The translations under genes were made by a program, and so were the position numbers. From Proteobacteria bacterium ST_bin12 (GTDB lineage: Bacteria; Pseudomonadota; Gammaproteobacteria; Burkholderiales; Methylophilaceae): DNA of 64,000 nucleotides. Within the stretch, counting starts at the first letter, position 1. Each line of letters starts with the position of its first letter. Shown in pieces: positions 52,579 to 60,447 of this stretch. The notes beneath the pieces are model-generated. The model did no database searches and was not told where the DNA came from. It saw only the letters and a list, made by a program, of their open reading frames with translations. Location: positions 1 through 64,000 of the forward strand of contig MSXP01000005.1 in NCBI GenBank assembly GCA_002083635.1. The letters are read 5' to 3'.

Positions 52579-53814
52579 CTAAAAGTTATACCGCGCTACT
52601 AAGCTAAGCGAGTTAAAACGAAAGCTTTGATTATTCAAGGTAGATTCACGATCTTCTGTTTGGTACTGCAATTGCAATACCGATTTTAAAGTTGGTGTGT
52701 AAATTAAACCTAAGTTAGCTGTTTTTGAGTTGTCGTTGCGGTTTTGAGCAACAATGAAAAATCCACTGTTTATAAAACCGCTACTGCCTAAGTACTCGGT
52801 ATCCACATAACCCACACCGCCACTTAAAGCCAGCTTGCTGGTTATCGCCCAGCTAGGGTTAAAACTCGCGCCAGTGGACTCGATAAATGTGGATAAAATA
52901 TCATCAATAGGTGATACTTCTCTAAATGCAGAGGCGTTAAGTGTGACTTTGTTCGTCAGCGTATGCGTAATATCCCAGCGTTGACTAATGCCGCTAAATT
53001 CACGTTGCGGGCTATCTTCATAATCAATCGTCACGCGTGATAATCTCGCATTGATGCGGGTTTTGTGAGTTAAAAACCAAGTGGCATCAAGGCTAAGTGA
53101 GCCTTGTACACTTTCGTCGCCAAATAACACAGATGCAAAACCAGTGCGGCCAGGGTATTCAGAATCGACTTCACGATACGATAAGCCCAACTGCGTGCCT
53201 AATAAGTTACGATAGCGCACACCTGCTTCGGTAATCGTGTCATCTCTATCTAAAGCTTCAAAACCCACCAGCTCATTTTCTGTTGTCAGCTCATCGCGCG
53301 ATGCATAAATAGTCCAATCAGGATGAAAGCGCCAATTGACACTTGCCGATTGTCTATCAACCAACCTTGTATTTCTAACAGGATTTCTGATCTCGGTAAA
53401 GCCTGCAATCGATTCACTTTTGGTAGCGTTTAGCGTGCCAAATAAGTCACTACCTATGCGCCAATCCCAAGCTAAACCATAATTTTTAGCAACATTATCT
53501 AGCAAACCAAAGCGGTTATATTTAATGTCACTTACGTTGGCTGACGCCCTAATTAATTGTCTACTTAACCTTAAATTTGCATTAACACCAACATCTAATT
53601 GTTGAATAAAATCAGAAGTGGCGCTTGAGCCAAACGCTTGCTGTGCCTGCGTGGGCGACGAAAATCGAAATACGTTGTCGTCATAAATTAAATTGGCGCC
53701 AATAGTCGGGTTAATGTCAATAATGCCCTCAGCATTGGCAAAGCAAGAGCAAAACAGCAAGCAGCAAGCAGATATTTTTTTAAGGCGCGCGTTTTTAATC
53801 GGAATAATTAACAT
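52579..53814 (-). CDS. epsL: outer-membrane beta-barrel protein EpsL
   Basis: This 411-residue exported protein has a Cys-rich signal segment (ISACCLLFCSCFANA) and a body of alternating beta strands that ends in the aromatic outer-membrane signature LSLVARYNF. NPTIGANLIYDDNVFRFS near the mature N-terminus is typical of EpsL/putative beta-barrel porin 2 proteins in exosortase-associated operons. It probably forms the outer-membrane pore or a partner of EpsE. I use the ATG at 53814; the frame extends two codons to a TTG. It follows the CAAX protease gene by 13 bases. Confidence 0.9.
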   Translation of the reverse strand: MLIIPIKNARLKKISACCLLFCSCFANAEGIIDINPTIGANLIYDDNVFRFSSPTQAQQAFGSSATSDFIQQLDVGVNANLRLSRQLIRASANVSDIKYNRFGLLDNVAKNYGLAWDWRIGSDLFGTLNATKSESIAGFTEIRNPVRNTRLVDRQSASVNWRFHPDWTIYASRDELTTENELVGFEALDRDDTITEAGVRYRNLLGTQLGLSYREVDSEYPGRTGFASVLFGDESVQGSLSLDATWFLTHKTRINARLSRVTIDYEDSPQREFSGISQRWDITHTLTNKVTLNASAFREVSPIDDILSTFIESTGASFNPSWAITSKLALSGGVGYVDTEYLGSSGFINSGFFIVAQNRNDNSKTANLGLIYTPTLKSVLQLQYQTEDRESTLNNQSFRFNSLSLVARYNF

Positions 53815-53827
53815 AAACAAACTGCCG

Positions 53828-54499
53828 TTACCAATATTGCCAATGGCCTGTAGTCACCACATACAAGCCCAGCAAGCCATTTGTTACCGTGTGCGCAAAA
53901 ATGGGAATCCACAAGTTTTTATAGGTTTTATATAACTCGCCGTACACTAAACCTGCAAATAATCCCGCAAGCCACAAGTGATGCTCTATTGCAAATAAGC
54001 ATGCGCTGCCAACATAGGCATAAGCTGATATTTTCTCGGGTGGTAATTTTAAAAAGTCGACTTTATCAAACCAGCGCATGATAAATGAGCGCCAAAATAA
54101 CTCTTCCATCACTGGCACTAATATGGCCGCACCTGAAATTCTTACTGACATCCAAAATAATGCGCTAAATTCTGTTTCGCCTTCTAATGGGTTAAAGCCT
54201 TGCGTGTCACCACCGCCTAACCAAGTTGGATATGGGAAAATCCAGATAACAAATACGATTAATCCAGCAATACCTGCGTATAGAAAATCTCCAAGCACTG
54301 GCTGACGTTTAAGCTCTGAGTAATCGCGCCAGAAATATACTAACAAAGCCGCTACGACCCCGACTCTAATCACATAAAGCCATTTCACATCTAGCAATAG
54401 CCACTCAAATAGCTGACTTAACGGCTTTTGAAAGGCTAAAAATAGGATAAAAACAACAAAAGGTAGTGCTCTCGCAAGCACTGCACGGTCAAATGTCAT
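53828..54499 (-). CDS. CAAX prenyl protease-related membrane protease (exosortase-linked)
   Basis: This 223-residue membrane protein has about seven helices and the CPBP (Abi/Rce1) protease motifs: Glu132-Glu133-x3-Arg137 in VPVMEELFWRSFIMRW, the His pair in LFAIEHHLWLAGL (173-174), and His203/Asn207 in IFAHTVTNG. A CPBP subgroup is known to occur with PEP-CTERM/exosortase loci, and this gene's place at the head of epsL fits that. The substrate is unknown. It could process sorted proteins or an Eps component. Confidence 0.88.
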   Translation of the reverse strand: MTFDRAVLARALPFVVFILFLAFQKPLSQLFEWLLLDVKWLYVIRVGVVAALLVYFWRDYSELKRQPVLGDFLYAGIAGLIVFVIWIFPYPTWLGGGDTQGFNPLEGETEFSALFWMSVRISGAAILVPVMEELFWRSFIMRWFDKVDFLKLPPEKISAYAYVGSACLFAIEHHLWLAGLFAGLVYGELYKTYKNLWIPIFAHTVTNGLLGLYVVTTGHWQYW

Positions 54500-54537
54500 G
54501 TTTGGCTCACAGTGAAAACAAACATGTTACGCATGGA

Positions 54538-54565
54538 TTATGACGATTTTATTTCGCTGTCATAA
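54538..54565. promoter_or_regulatory. inverted repeat upstream of the CAAX protease/eps operon
   Basis: TTATGAC (54538-54544) and GTCATAA (54559-54565) are perfect inverted half sites with centres 21 bases apart, two helical turns. They lie 40-66 bases before the protease start, in the only gap upstream of epsL. This is a candidate operator; the half site resembles a Pho unit but the inverted orientation does not suit PhoB. Confidence 0.35.
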
Positions 54566-54596
54566 TTGAGCGAATACGTCATCATCTAAATTTGGA

Positions 54597-55292
54597 TTAG
54601 TTAACGGTTTTTTTAGACGAAAAACGCTCTTCATCTAACTTATCTTGTTGATTTTGCAATATATTTTCTAGCTGAACCCGCTTTAGCTGAAAAAACTGCT
54701 CTTTCCGCATTATGGCTTCGTACTGACTAGGCGTGTCATAAATATGTATTAATTCGGTACCAAATTGATGCAATTTGCTATTTTTAACCGAGCAAGTATT
54801 CAATTCTTTGGTGGTATCTGCTAGGTTTTTTGATATGGTTTTGCGCTGATTATCGTTAAATTTTAAGTCAGCTAGCGCTTGAGCATGCACGCCTTTTAAA
54901 TCGGTCAAGCTACTTTGGGTAGCATCTAATTTAGCCTGTGTATCGGTGAGTTTACTTTCAACCGCCGTTTTTTCATCAATGGTTTTAGTTAACTCAATAC
55001 TTAAATTTTTAGCCTTGCGCTGTGATGATGCCAATGCCTTATTAGTTTTTTCTAACTCAGTATCTTTAGCCAATAACTGCTCCTGCAAAGCTTTTTTTTC
55101 TGTGTCAAATTGGGTTTGCATGGCTGCTTTTTCGGCTTCCATATCTTGCTTCATTTTTTGCATCATCAATGCCTGACGCCTTGCTGCTTTGTCTTTTTTT
55201 TCTGCTGCTATAGCCGATTGTGGCACAAGCATGCCAGCCAATAAGGCCAATATAAATAGCCCAACAATTTTTTGCGCGACATTTAGTTTCAT
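54597..55292 (-). CDS. periplasmic coiled-coil protein
   Basis: This 231-residue exported protein has a signal peptide (VGLFILALLAGMLVPQSAIAA) and then an almost uninterrupted coiled coil from about residue 35 to 165, rich in Lys, Glu, Ala and Gln (for example KAAMQTQFDTEKKALQEQLL). A short C-terminal part (LHQFGTELIHIYDTPSQYEAIM) is more globular. I do not recognise a family. It starts 11 bases after the porin stop and is probably cotranscribed with it, making it part of the TpsA/Ton/porin cluster. A spacer or tether across the periplasm is a guess. Confidence 0.72.
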   Translation of the reverse strand: MKLNVAQKIVGLFILALLAGMLVPQSAIAAEKKDKAARRQALMMQKMKQDMEAEKAAMQTQFDTEKKALQEQLLAKDTELEKTNKALASSQRKAKNLSIELTKTIDEKTAVESKLTDTQAKLDATQSSLTDLKGVHAQALADLKFNDNQRKTISKNLADTTKELNTCSVKNSKLHQFGTELIHIYDTPSQYEAIMRKEQFFQLKRVQLENILQNQQDKLDEERFSSKKTVN

Positions 55293-55303
55293 GATGGCCT
55301 CAA

Positions 55304-57031
55304 TTAAAACTTGGTGTTCAAATCAAGCAATAGCACATCGATACCTAATGGATCTAAGCCCCCACGTGGCGAAATCTCATCGGCGCTAAACCAGCGCGCT
55401 TGTAGCCATGTATTTTTACCTAAGCCATAACTACCACCCAAAATCCAGCCTTTTACATTGGTACCACGTTGGTAAAAGTCAGAATCAGTGAACGTATCGA
55501 CGACAGAATCGGCTTCTAAACGTTTATAGGCGGCAAATACCTGCCAATCGTGTAGTTTTTCAGTTGTAGGCGTACCAACATCTAGCCTTACTTGATAAGC
55601 GTTTACCTCTTCATCAGGTAATAAACCAGGCACGATACCCGTTCTTCTAATGATTTCGTTACGGTCAAAGCCAATATTGCGCACATAATCACCCGTTAAG
55701 GTAATGTGCACAGGGTCAAAAGCAGCAATATCTACTTGGCCAGTCAGGTTAAGCTCTCTAAATTTAGAGGCATAACCAAATAGTGGGTCGCTACCAAATT
55801 GCCCACCATTGATGTCAAACGTTGAGTTACCTTTAGTGCGTGCGTTGGCAGAAGTTGAATTAAAGGGTGCATTGGGTCCAAATTGACCCGCTGGGTTGGC
55901 AATTCCCTCTAAATTATCAAATTCATACAATGCCAATCCCACTTTCACAGACGATTTATTGGCAGAAGTCCATTTAATGCCTGTTTGCGCGCCATACAGC
56001 CATTTATCTTTGGCTCGATTAAATTCAGAGCTTTCAACCTCGTCTATCGGAAACACGCCGGCTGTTGCAAAGCCAGACCAGCGATCATTAAATTTTGGCT
56101 TATAACTCGCTGCCACACCATCAAATGCTAAATCTGGATCCCACACCAAATCAGTAGAAAACCATGGATTTTCAAAACGTCCACCCACTAAACTTAAATC
56201 TGGGCGGATATTGGTTTTTAAGAAAACACGGTCCAGATTCAACTCATATTTACCACTCACGCCTTGTAATGTTTCGTTAGCAGAAATTGGGTCATTAAGG
56301 TTACCAGTGGTCATTCTAATGCCACCGTTTAACCAATCATTTACTTTGATATTAAAACCAAACCTTGCTCGAACCCGTGCACGATTTCTGTCTTCAGTCG
56401 TGTTATTTAAAACCACATTATTCGCCGCGATAAAGTCGTTGAGATTGGGGTTACCATCGGGGAATTGCGTAGTTTGGTACCTTAACCTCAAATCGCCCTC
56501 CCACTGCAAACGATCAATCCAATCAGGCAAACCTAAACGCTCACCCGCTTTGAAATTCAGTTTTGCCATCACTTCTTTTTTAATTTCTTCTTTCATTTCA
56601 TTTTTAACAATTTGCGGCACATACTGCACACGCACTTTTTCATCGACAATTTTGCCGACCATTTTTTCATCTGCCGACAAATCGGCTGCATTTTGATTCG
56701 CTAGTGCTGTAGCGGTGTCTAATTCTTTGGCTTTTTCGGCATCGGCTGCGGCTTGCTTTAATAAAGCCTCTGCTTTGTCTTTGCTCAATACGCCTTCTTG
56801 CACCAATAAGTTCACCAAATTAACAGTGGTTGAGCGTAACTGCTCTAGCGATTCACGCTCGCCTGCAACTGCATTATTGGCACTCATACTTAACGCTAAA
56901 ATAAGCATTAAAAGTGTATGAACAGGCTTGTTTGCATGGCTTAAAAAGCCACCCTTTTGCCCTACTGCAGCTAACGCCAAGCTTAATTTTTTCATGCTTG
57001 GTTTTACATCTAGTTTTGTAGTCATTTCCAT
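55304..57031 (-). CDS. putative porin
   Basis: This 575-residue exported protein has a signal region (LLMLILALSMSANNAVAG) and an N-terminal helical segment with LVNLLVQEGVLSKDKAEALLKQA, the pattern of the Porin_5/putative porin family, followed by a coiled-coil-like linker (residues about 100-175). From RLQWEGDLRLRYQTTQF on, the sequence is an outer-membrane beta barrel ending LLLDLNTKF with a terminal Phe. I chose the ATG at 57031, five bases after GAGAA; an upstream GTG at 57070 lacks a ribosome binding site. It sits directly behind tonB, so it may be the Ton-linked outer-membrane partner. Confidence 0.82.
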   Translation of the reverse strand: MEMTTKLDVKPSMKKLSLALAAVGQKGGFLSHANKPVHTLLMLILALSMSANNAVAGERESLEQLRSTTVNLVNLLVQEGVLSKDKAEALLKQAAADAEKAKELDTATALANQNAADLSADEKMVGKIVDEKVRVQYVPQIVKNEMKEEIKKEVMAKLNFKAGERLGLPDWIDRLQWEGDLRLRYQTTQFPDGNPNLNDFIAANNVVLNNTTEDRNRARVRARFGFNIKVNDWLNGGIRMTTGNLNDPISANETLQGVSGKYELNLDRVFLKTNIRPDLSLVGGRFENPWFSTDLVWDPDLAFDGVAASYKPKFNDRWSGFATAGVFPIDEVESSEFNRAKDKWLYGAQTGIKWTSANKSSVKVGLALYEFDNLEGIANPAGQFGPNAPFNSTSANARTKGNSTFDINGGQFGSDPLFGYASKFRELNLTGQVDIAAFDPVHITLTGDYVRNIGFDRNEIIRRTGIVPGLLPDEEVNAYQVRLDVGTPTTEKLHDWQVFAAYKRLEADSVVDTFTDSDFYQRGTNVKGWILGGSYGLGKNTWLQARWFSADEISPRGGLDPLGIDVLLLDLNTKF

Positions 57032-57091
57032 GGTCGTTCTCGTTTTAATTTCAATCAGTTGTTTAATCACTGCAGCGGTTTTAAGGCCACC

Positions 57092-57820
57092 TTAGCCAAC
57101 AGAGCGCGCAGTCACTCTTAATTTCACAGGTTGCGGCATATCGCCTGGCGGCCTTTCAGCTAGTTTTGGCATCGCATCCAATTGTTTTTTAATCAGGGCA
57201 TCAATGTCTGGCTTACCGCTCGAGCTAGCCAGCTCAAAACGCTCAATCGCACCATTTGACGCCACCCACACTTTCACCACGACTTTATAAGCGCCACTAG
57301 CCAGCGTTTTATCTTTGCTCATCGCGTCTTCAATCTGGTTTTTCAGCAAATCCGTATACCAAGCAAATTGATATTTGTTAGGCCCACCACCAATGGTATT
57401 GCCCGTCTTTATGTCGCCGCCTTTGTAATCGTTGTTTACCTGACCAGATGCAAAAGCACTAGGGCCATCGCCTGCAGCACCCTCCATTTTCAACTGCTCA
57501 GCTGGTGGTGTTTCTACTGGTTTTGGTTGCTCTACTTTTATCTCTTTTGGCGCATCTGGTTTTGGTTGCTCTTTTGGCGGTTCTTTGGGTGGTGGTGGTG
57601 GTGGAGGCGGTGGCGTATCGGGAATCAACTTAATGGTTGTCACCTTTTTTTTCGCTGGCGCACCACCAGACATTAAACTCATAATGCCGTAACCAATTCC
57701 GCCCAATATGGCCAAACCAACTGCAATAAGCACAATGCGCTTAAGCCAAACGCCAGTCTGCGATTCAACTTCATCGTCATCTGGCATTGGGTCTTGGGTC
57801 GTGTTAAATGTTTGCATCAT
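57092..57820 (-). CDS. tonB: energy transducer TonB
   Basis: This 242-residue inner-membrane protein has one N-terminal helix (IVLIAVGLAILGGIGYGIMSL). A Pro/Lys/Glu-rich periplasmic spacer includes nine consecutive prolines (TPPPPPPPPPK). The C-terminal TonB-like domain has YKVVVKVWVASNGAIERFELASSSGKPDID. It passes the energy of the ExbB-ExbD motor to an outer-membrane protein. ATG at 57820 or 57817 are both possible; the frame continues one codon to TTG. The cluster has no obvious classical plug-domain receptor, so its partner may be the porin or TpsB. Confidence 0.9.
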   Translation of the reverse strand: MMQTFNTTQDPMPDDDEVESQTGVWLKRIVLIAVGLAILGGIGYGIMSLMSGGAPAKKKVTTIKLIPDTPPPPPPPPPKEPPKEQPKPDAPKEIKVEQPKPVETPPAEQLKMEGAAGDGPSAFASGQVNNDYKGGDIKTGNTIGGGPNKYQFAWYTDLLKNQIEDAMSKDKTLASGAYKVVVKVWVASNGAIERFELASSSGKPDIDALIKKQLDAMPKLAERPPGDMPQPVKLRVTARSVG

Positions 57821-57826
57821 CAATTA

Positions 57827-58231
57827 CTACGTGCCAATTCGGCCTGTCACCAAGCCAACATTTTCAATTTCCAGCTTATTCACCAAATCAATCACGCCCA
57901 CTACACCTGCATAAGGCGCTTTTGCATCGCCACGGATCATTACGTTGAATTTGGGGTCTGCCGCTTTTGCTGCGTTTAACTGGCTTTCCAGTTCCGACAT
58001 ACTTACACCCGCGCCATTGATTGTGACACCACCACCTTGTTGCACTTGCACAATTTTGATGTCATGTTTTTCAGTGCTGGGTTTGTTAGATGGCTTAGGC
58101 AAATTCATGGTTAAGCCCTGCACGCCTGCTGTGGTCATCAGGATAAAAATCACTAACAGCACATAGGCCAAATCCAACATCGGTGTGATGTTGATGGTGT
58201 CGTATGGCTGTGCATCATTTTGTACTTGCAT
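57827..58231 (-). CDS. exbD: ExbD-type biopolymer transport protein (second copy)
   Basis: This 134-residue inner-membrane protein has one N-terminal helix with the proton-carrying Asp in NITPMLDLAYVLLVIFILM and a periplasmic domain. It differs from its neighbour by a Gly/Gln insertion (QVQQGGGVTINGAG). It lies 44 bases after the first exbD and 6 bases before tonB. Two non-identical ExbD proteins in one motor locus are known from some tandem Ton systems. Confidence 0.94.
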   Translation of the reverse strand: MQVQNDAQPYDTINITPMLDLAYVLLVIFILMTTAGVQGLTMNLPKPSNKPSTEKHDIKIVQVQQGGGVTINGAGVSMSELESQLNAAKAADPKFNVMIRGDAKAPYAGVVGVIDLVNKLEIENVGLVTGRIGT

Positions 58232-58275
58232 TTAAAATCCTTATGTTGGTTAAGTTATTTAAAAAGTTAACCTAT

Positions 58276-58686
58276 TTAATTGCTTAACTTTTTGGTCACC
58301 AAACCCACTTCAGTAATATCCAGTTTTTTACAAATTTCTAATACTTCTGATACTTTTTCGTAATTGGCTGTTGCATCACCTTTTAACACCACAGGCAATG
58401 CAGGGTTACCACTTTTAAATTCACTTAAACGTTGCTCTAAAGTAATCATGTCTACTGGATAAGCATCTAAATACACGCTACCATCGCTGGTAATCGTAAT
58501 CGCGCGCGTTTGCGGTTTTGCCAAGCTGGCAGAGTTAATCGTTTGCGGCATACCCACTTTTACGCCCTGCACCGAAGCGGTGGTCATGATGATAAAAATC
58601 ACCAATAACACATAAGCTAAATCCAACATCGGCGTGATGTTAATCTCGTCGTATAGCTGGTTCTCTTCTTTGACGCCCTCTGACAT
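58276..58686 (-). CDS. exbD: ExbD-type biopolymer transport protein (first copy)
   Basis: This 136-residue protein has the helix NITPMLDLAYVLLVIFIIMT with the essential Asp, then a periplasmic domain with TITSDGSVYLDAYPVDM and LPVVLKGDATANYEKVSEVL. It begins 3 bases after the ExbB fusion stop. It shares the first 20 or so residues after the helix start with the second copy but diverges after it, which suggests an old duplication. Confidence 0.95.
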   Translation of the reverse strand: MSEGVKEENQLYDEINITPMLDLAYVLLVIFIIMTTASVQGVKVGMPQTINSASLAKPQTRAITITSDGSVYLDAYPVDMITLEQRLSEFKSGNPALPVVLKGDATANYEKVSEVLEICKKLDITEVGLVTKKLSN

Positions 58687-58689
58687 CGC

Positions 58690-60372
58690 TTATTCTTTAC
58701 CGAATAACTCAGCAGAACGCGTGACAAATTCGTCCACAAAAATCTGCATGGCAATGGTGATATTTTTAATGCGACTGGCTAAATAGTTGTAACCAAATAG
58801 CGCAGGAATCGCCACTGCCAAACCCGCAACCGTTGCCAGCAAAGCGGCCGCAATGCCCGGGGCAATCGCGTTTACGTTCACGTCACCTGCGGCGGCGATC
58901 GCTGCAAACGTAATCATCACGCCGACTACCGTGCCTAATAATCCCAAAAATGGACCACCTGAAATAGCAATGGTCAGTAACACCATGCCCGCGTTTTGGC
59001 GCTGTGTTTCGCGCACCAAATCCGCATCAATCGCCGCTTTAATTGCATCCATTGAAGCACCGCTTAGTGATAATTTTTCACCTTCATGCTGACGCTTTTT
59101 GATTTCGCGCAAACCTGCTTGATACAACTTAAATAGATTGGAATGTGGATATTTGCCGCCTTTATCTAGCTCCAATAAATCGCTGGCATTCGATTTTTGA
59201 AAGCGCGCCAAGAATCTTTTGTTATCTTTATCAGTGCGCGATACCAGCATGGCTTTACTCCACATCACCCACACACTAATCGCAAACATCACCGCCAAAA
59301 TACCAATCACAATTTTGGCATCCAGCGTTAAACTATCAATTAAAATGCCTAAGTAATTGGCTTCGCCCTCTTCTTCGCCATCCTCACCGCCCTCACCCTC
59401 AGCGATTTTTAAAAGCTGGCTATCCACACTTTCGCTACTGGCGATTAGCTTAATAAAATCGGCACTGCGTGCGATATTGGCAATTTCCAACTCGTCTACT
59501 TCGCCTGTAAAACCCTCGCCAATTTTGATATCGGTGGCTGTGTCTACCGTTGGTACATCACCTGTGGCTACTTCTACACCATTTAAATACATCACAGCTT
59601 TACCAGCATTTAAGGTAAACGCAATATGCTGCCAAACAGCAGGTTTTAGCTCGCCACCCGTCAATACAATTTCGGCTATTTTTAGTGTTAAGTTTTGTGC
59701 AGCAATCGCCAAATCCACATTATTTTCTTGGCTATACAAGCTTGCTGTTTGTGGCAACGCGCTAGGCTTAACCCATGCAGACCAAGTAAATCCTGCGCTG
59801 GCATTGGTGGCTGCATTGGCCGGGATCACTAGCGCCTCACCTGTTAACACTGCACTTTCTCCAATTAAGCCAGCTTTTTGTGCAGTAATATTGCCACTAG
59901 CAAATAGGCCTGATGGTGAGCTATCTTGTAGTAAAGCTTTGTCTGAAAACTGGAATTTAGCCACTAAGTGTGAGTCCAGCATGATTTTTGGGTTAGCGGT
60001 GCTGGCAGCGTTTTCGTTACCGTAATACAGCCAAAAATGCGCATCTTTATCTGCGCTGCTAATTTGCGGTATTTGCACCCAAATGATGGCCAGCTCGTTT
60101 ACTGCATCAAATTTTTCTACAAAATATTTCAGCTCGGTTTTGTCATCTTGCGCAATAAAACGAATATCTGAGCCATCAATATTCACAGCCGTAAAATCAA
60201 AATTGCCTGAATGCAGGCGCACCACAACTGATGGCTGCACGATTGCCTGTGTAATGCCAACCGCATTAATGCTGATTTTTTTGCGCTGTGTCCAATCGAC
60301 GTTCCATTCTGCAAAACCGCTTATTGGGAAAAGCCCCATCACCAAACTTAATAACACTAACCATTTCTTCAT
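58690..60372 (-). CDS. exbB: DUF2341-LamG-ExbB fusion (MotA/TolQ/ExbB proton channel)
   Basis: This 560-residue protein joins an exported module to a motor. It begins with a signal peptide (WLVLLSLVMGLFPISGFA). A DUF2341 domain follows (around HSGNFDFTAVNIDGSDIRF), then a LamG/concanavalin-like domain (FTWSAWVKPSALPQ), an acidic linker (GEGGEDGEEEGE), and the ExbB part with a first helix (IVIGILAVMFAISVWVMW) and the channel helices LLGTVVGVMITFAAIAA and ATVAGLAVAIPALFGYN, which keep the two channel Thr residues. GGGAAG lies 5 bases before the ATG at 60372. The periplasmic lectin-like head on an ExbB subunit is the odd feature. Confidence 0.9.
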   Translation of the reverse strand: MKKWLVLLSLVMGLFPISGFAEWNVDWTQRKKISINAVGITQAIVQPSVVVRLHSGNFDFTAVNIDGSDIRFIAQDDKTELKYFVEKFDAVNELAIIWVQIPQISSADKDAHFWLYYGNENAASTANPKIMLDSHLVAKFQFSDKALLQDSSPSGLFASGNITAQKAGLIGESAVLTGEALVIPANAATNASAGFTWSAWVKPSALPQTASLYSQENNVDLAIAAQNLTLKIAEIVLTGGELKPAVWQHIAFTLNAGKAVMYLNGVEVATGDVPTVDTATDIKIGEGFTGEVDELEIANIARSADFIKLIASSESVDSQLLKIAEGEGGEDGEEEGEANYLGILIDSLTLDAKIVIGILAVMFAISVWVMWSKAMLVSRTDKDNKRFLARFQKSNASDLLELDKGGKYPHSNLFKLYQAGLREIKKRQHEGEKLSLSGASMDAIKAAIDADLVRETQRQNAGMVLLTIAISGGPFLGLLGTVVGVMITFAAIAAAGDVNVNAIAPGIAAALLATVAGLAVAIPALFGYNYLASRIKNITIAMQIFVDEFVTRSAELFGKE

Positions 60373-60447
60373 ACTGCTTCCCTTTATGTTCAATTTTCTG
60401 ATATTCAATTTGTTTGCTTGACTATTTAACAGTTAAAAATTCAGTGA

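Noticed and set aside
57368..57676. Trp-rich plus-strand frame opposite tonB
   Set aside because: The Trp run is simply the complement of the TonB proline codons.
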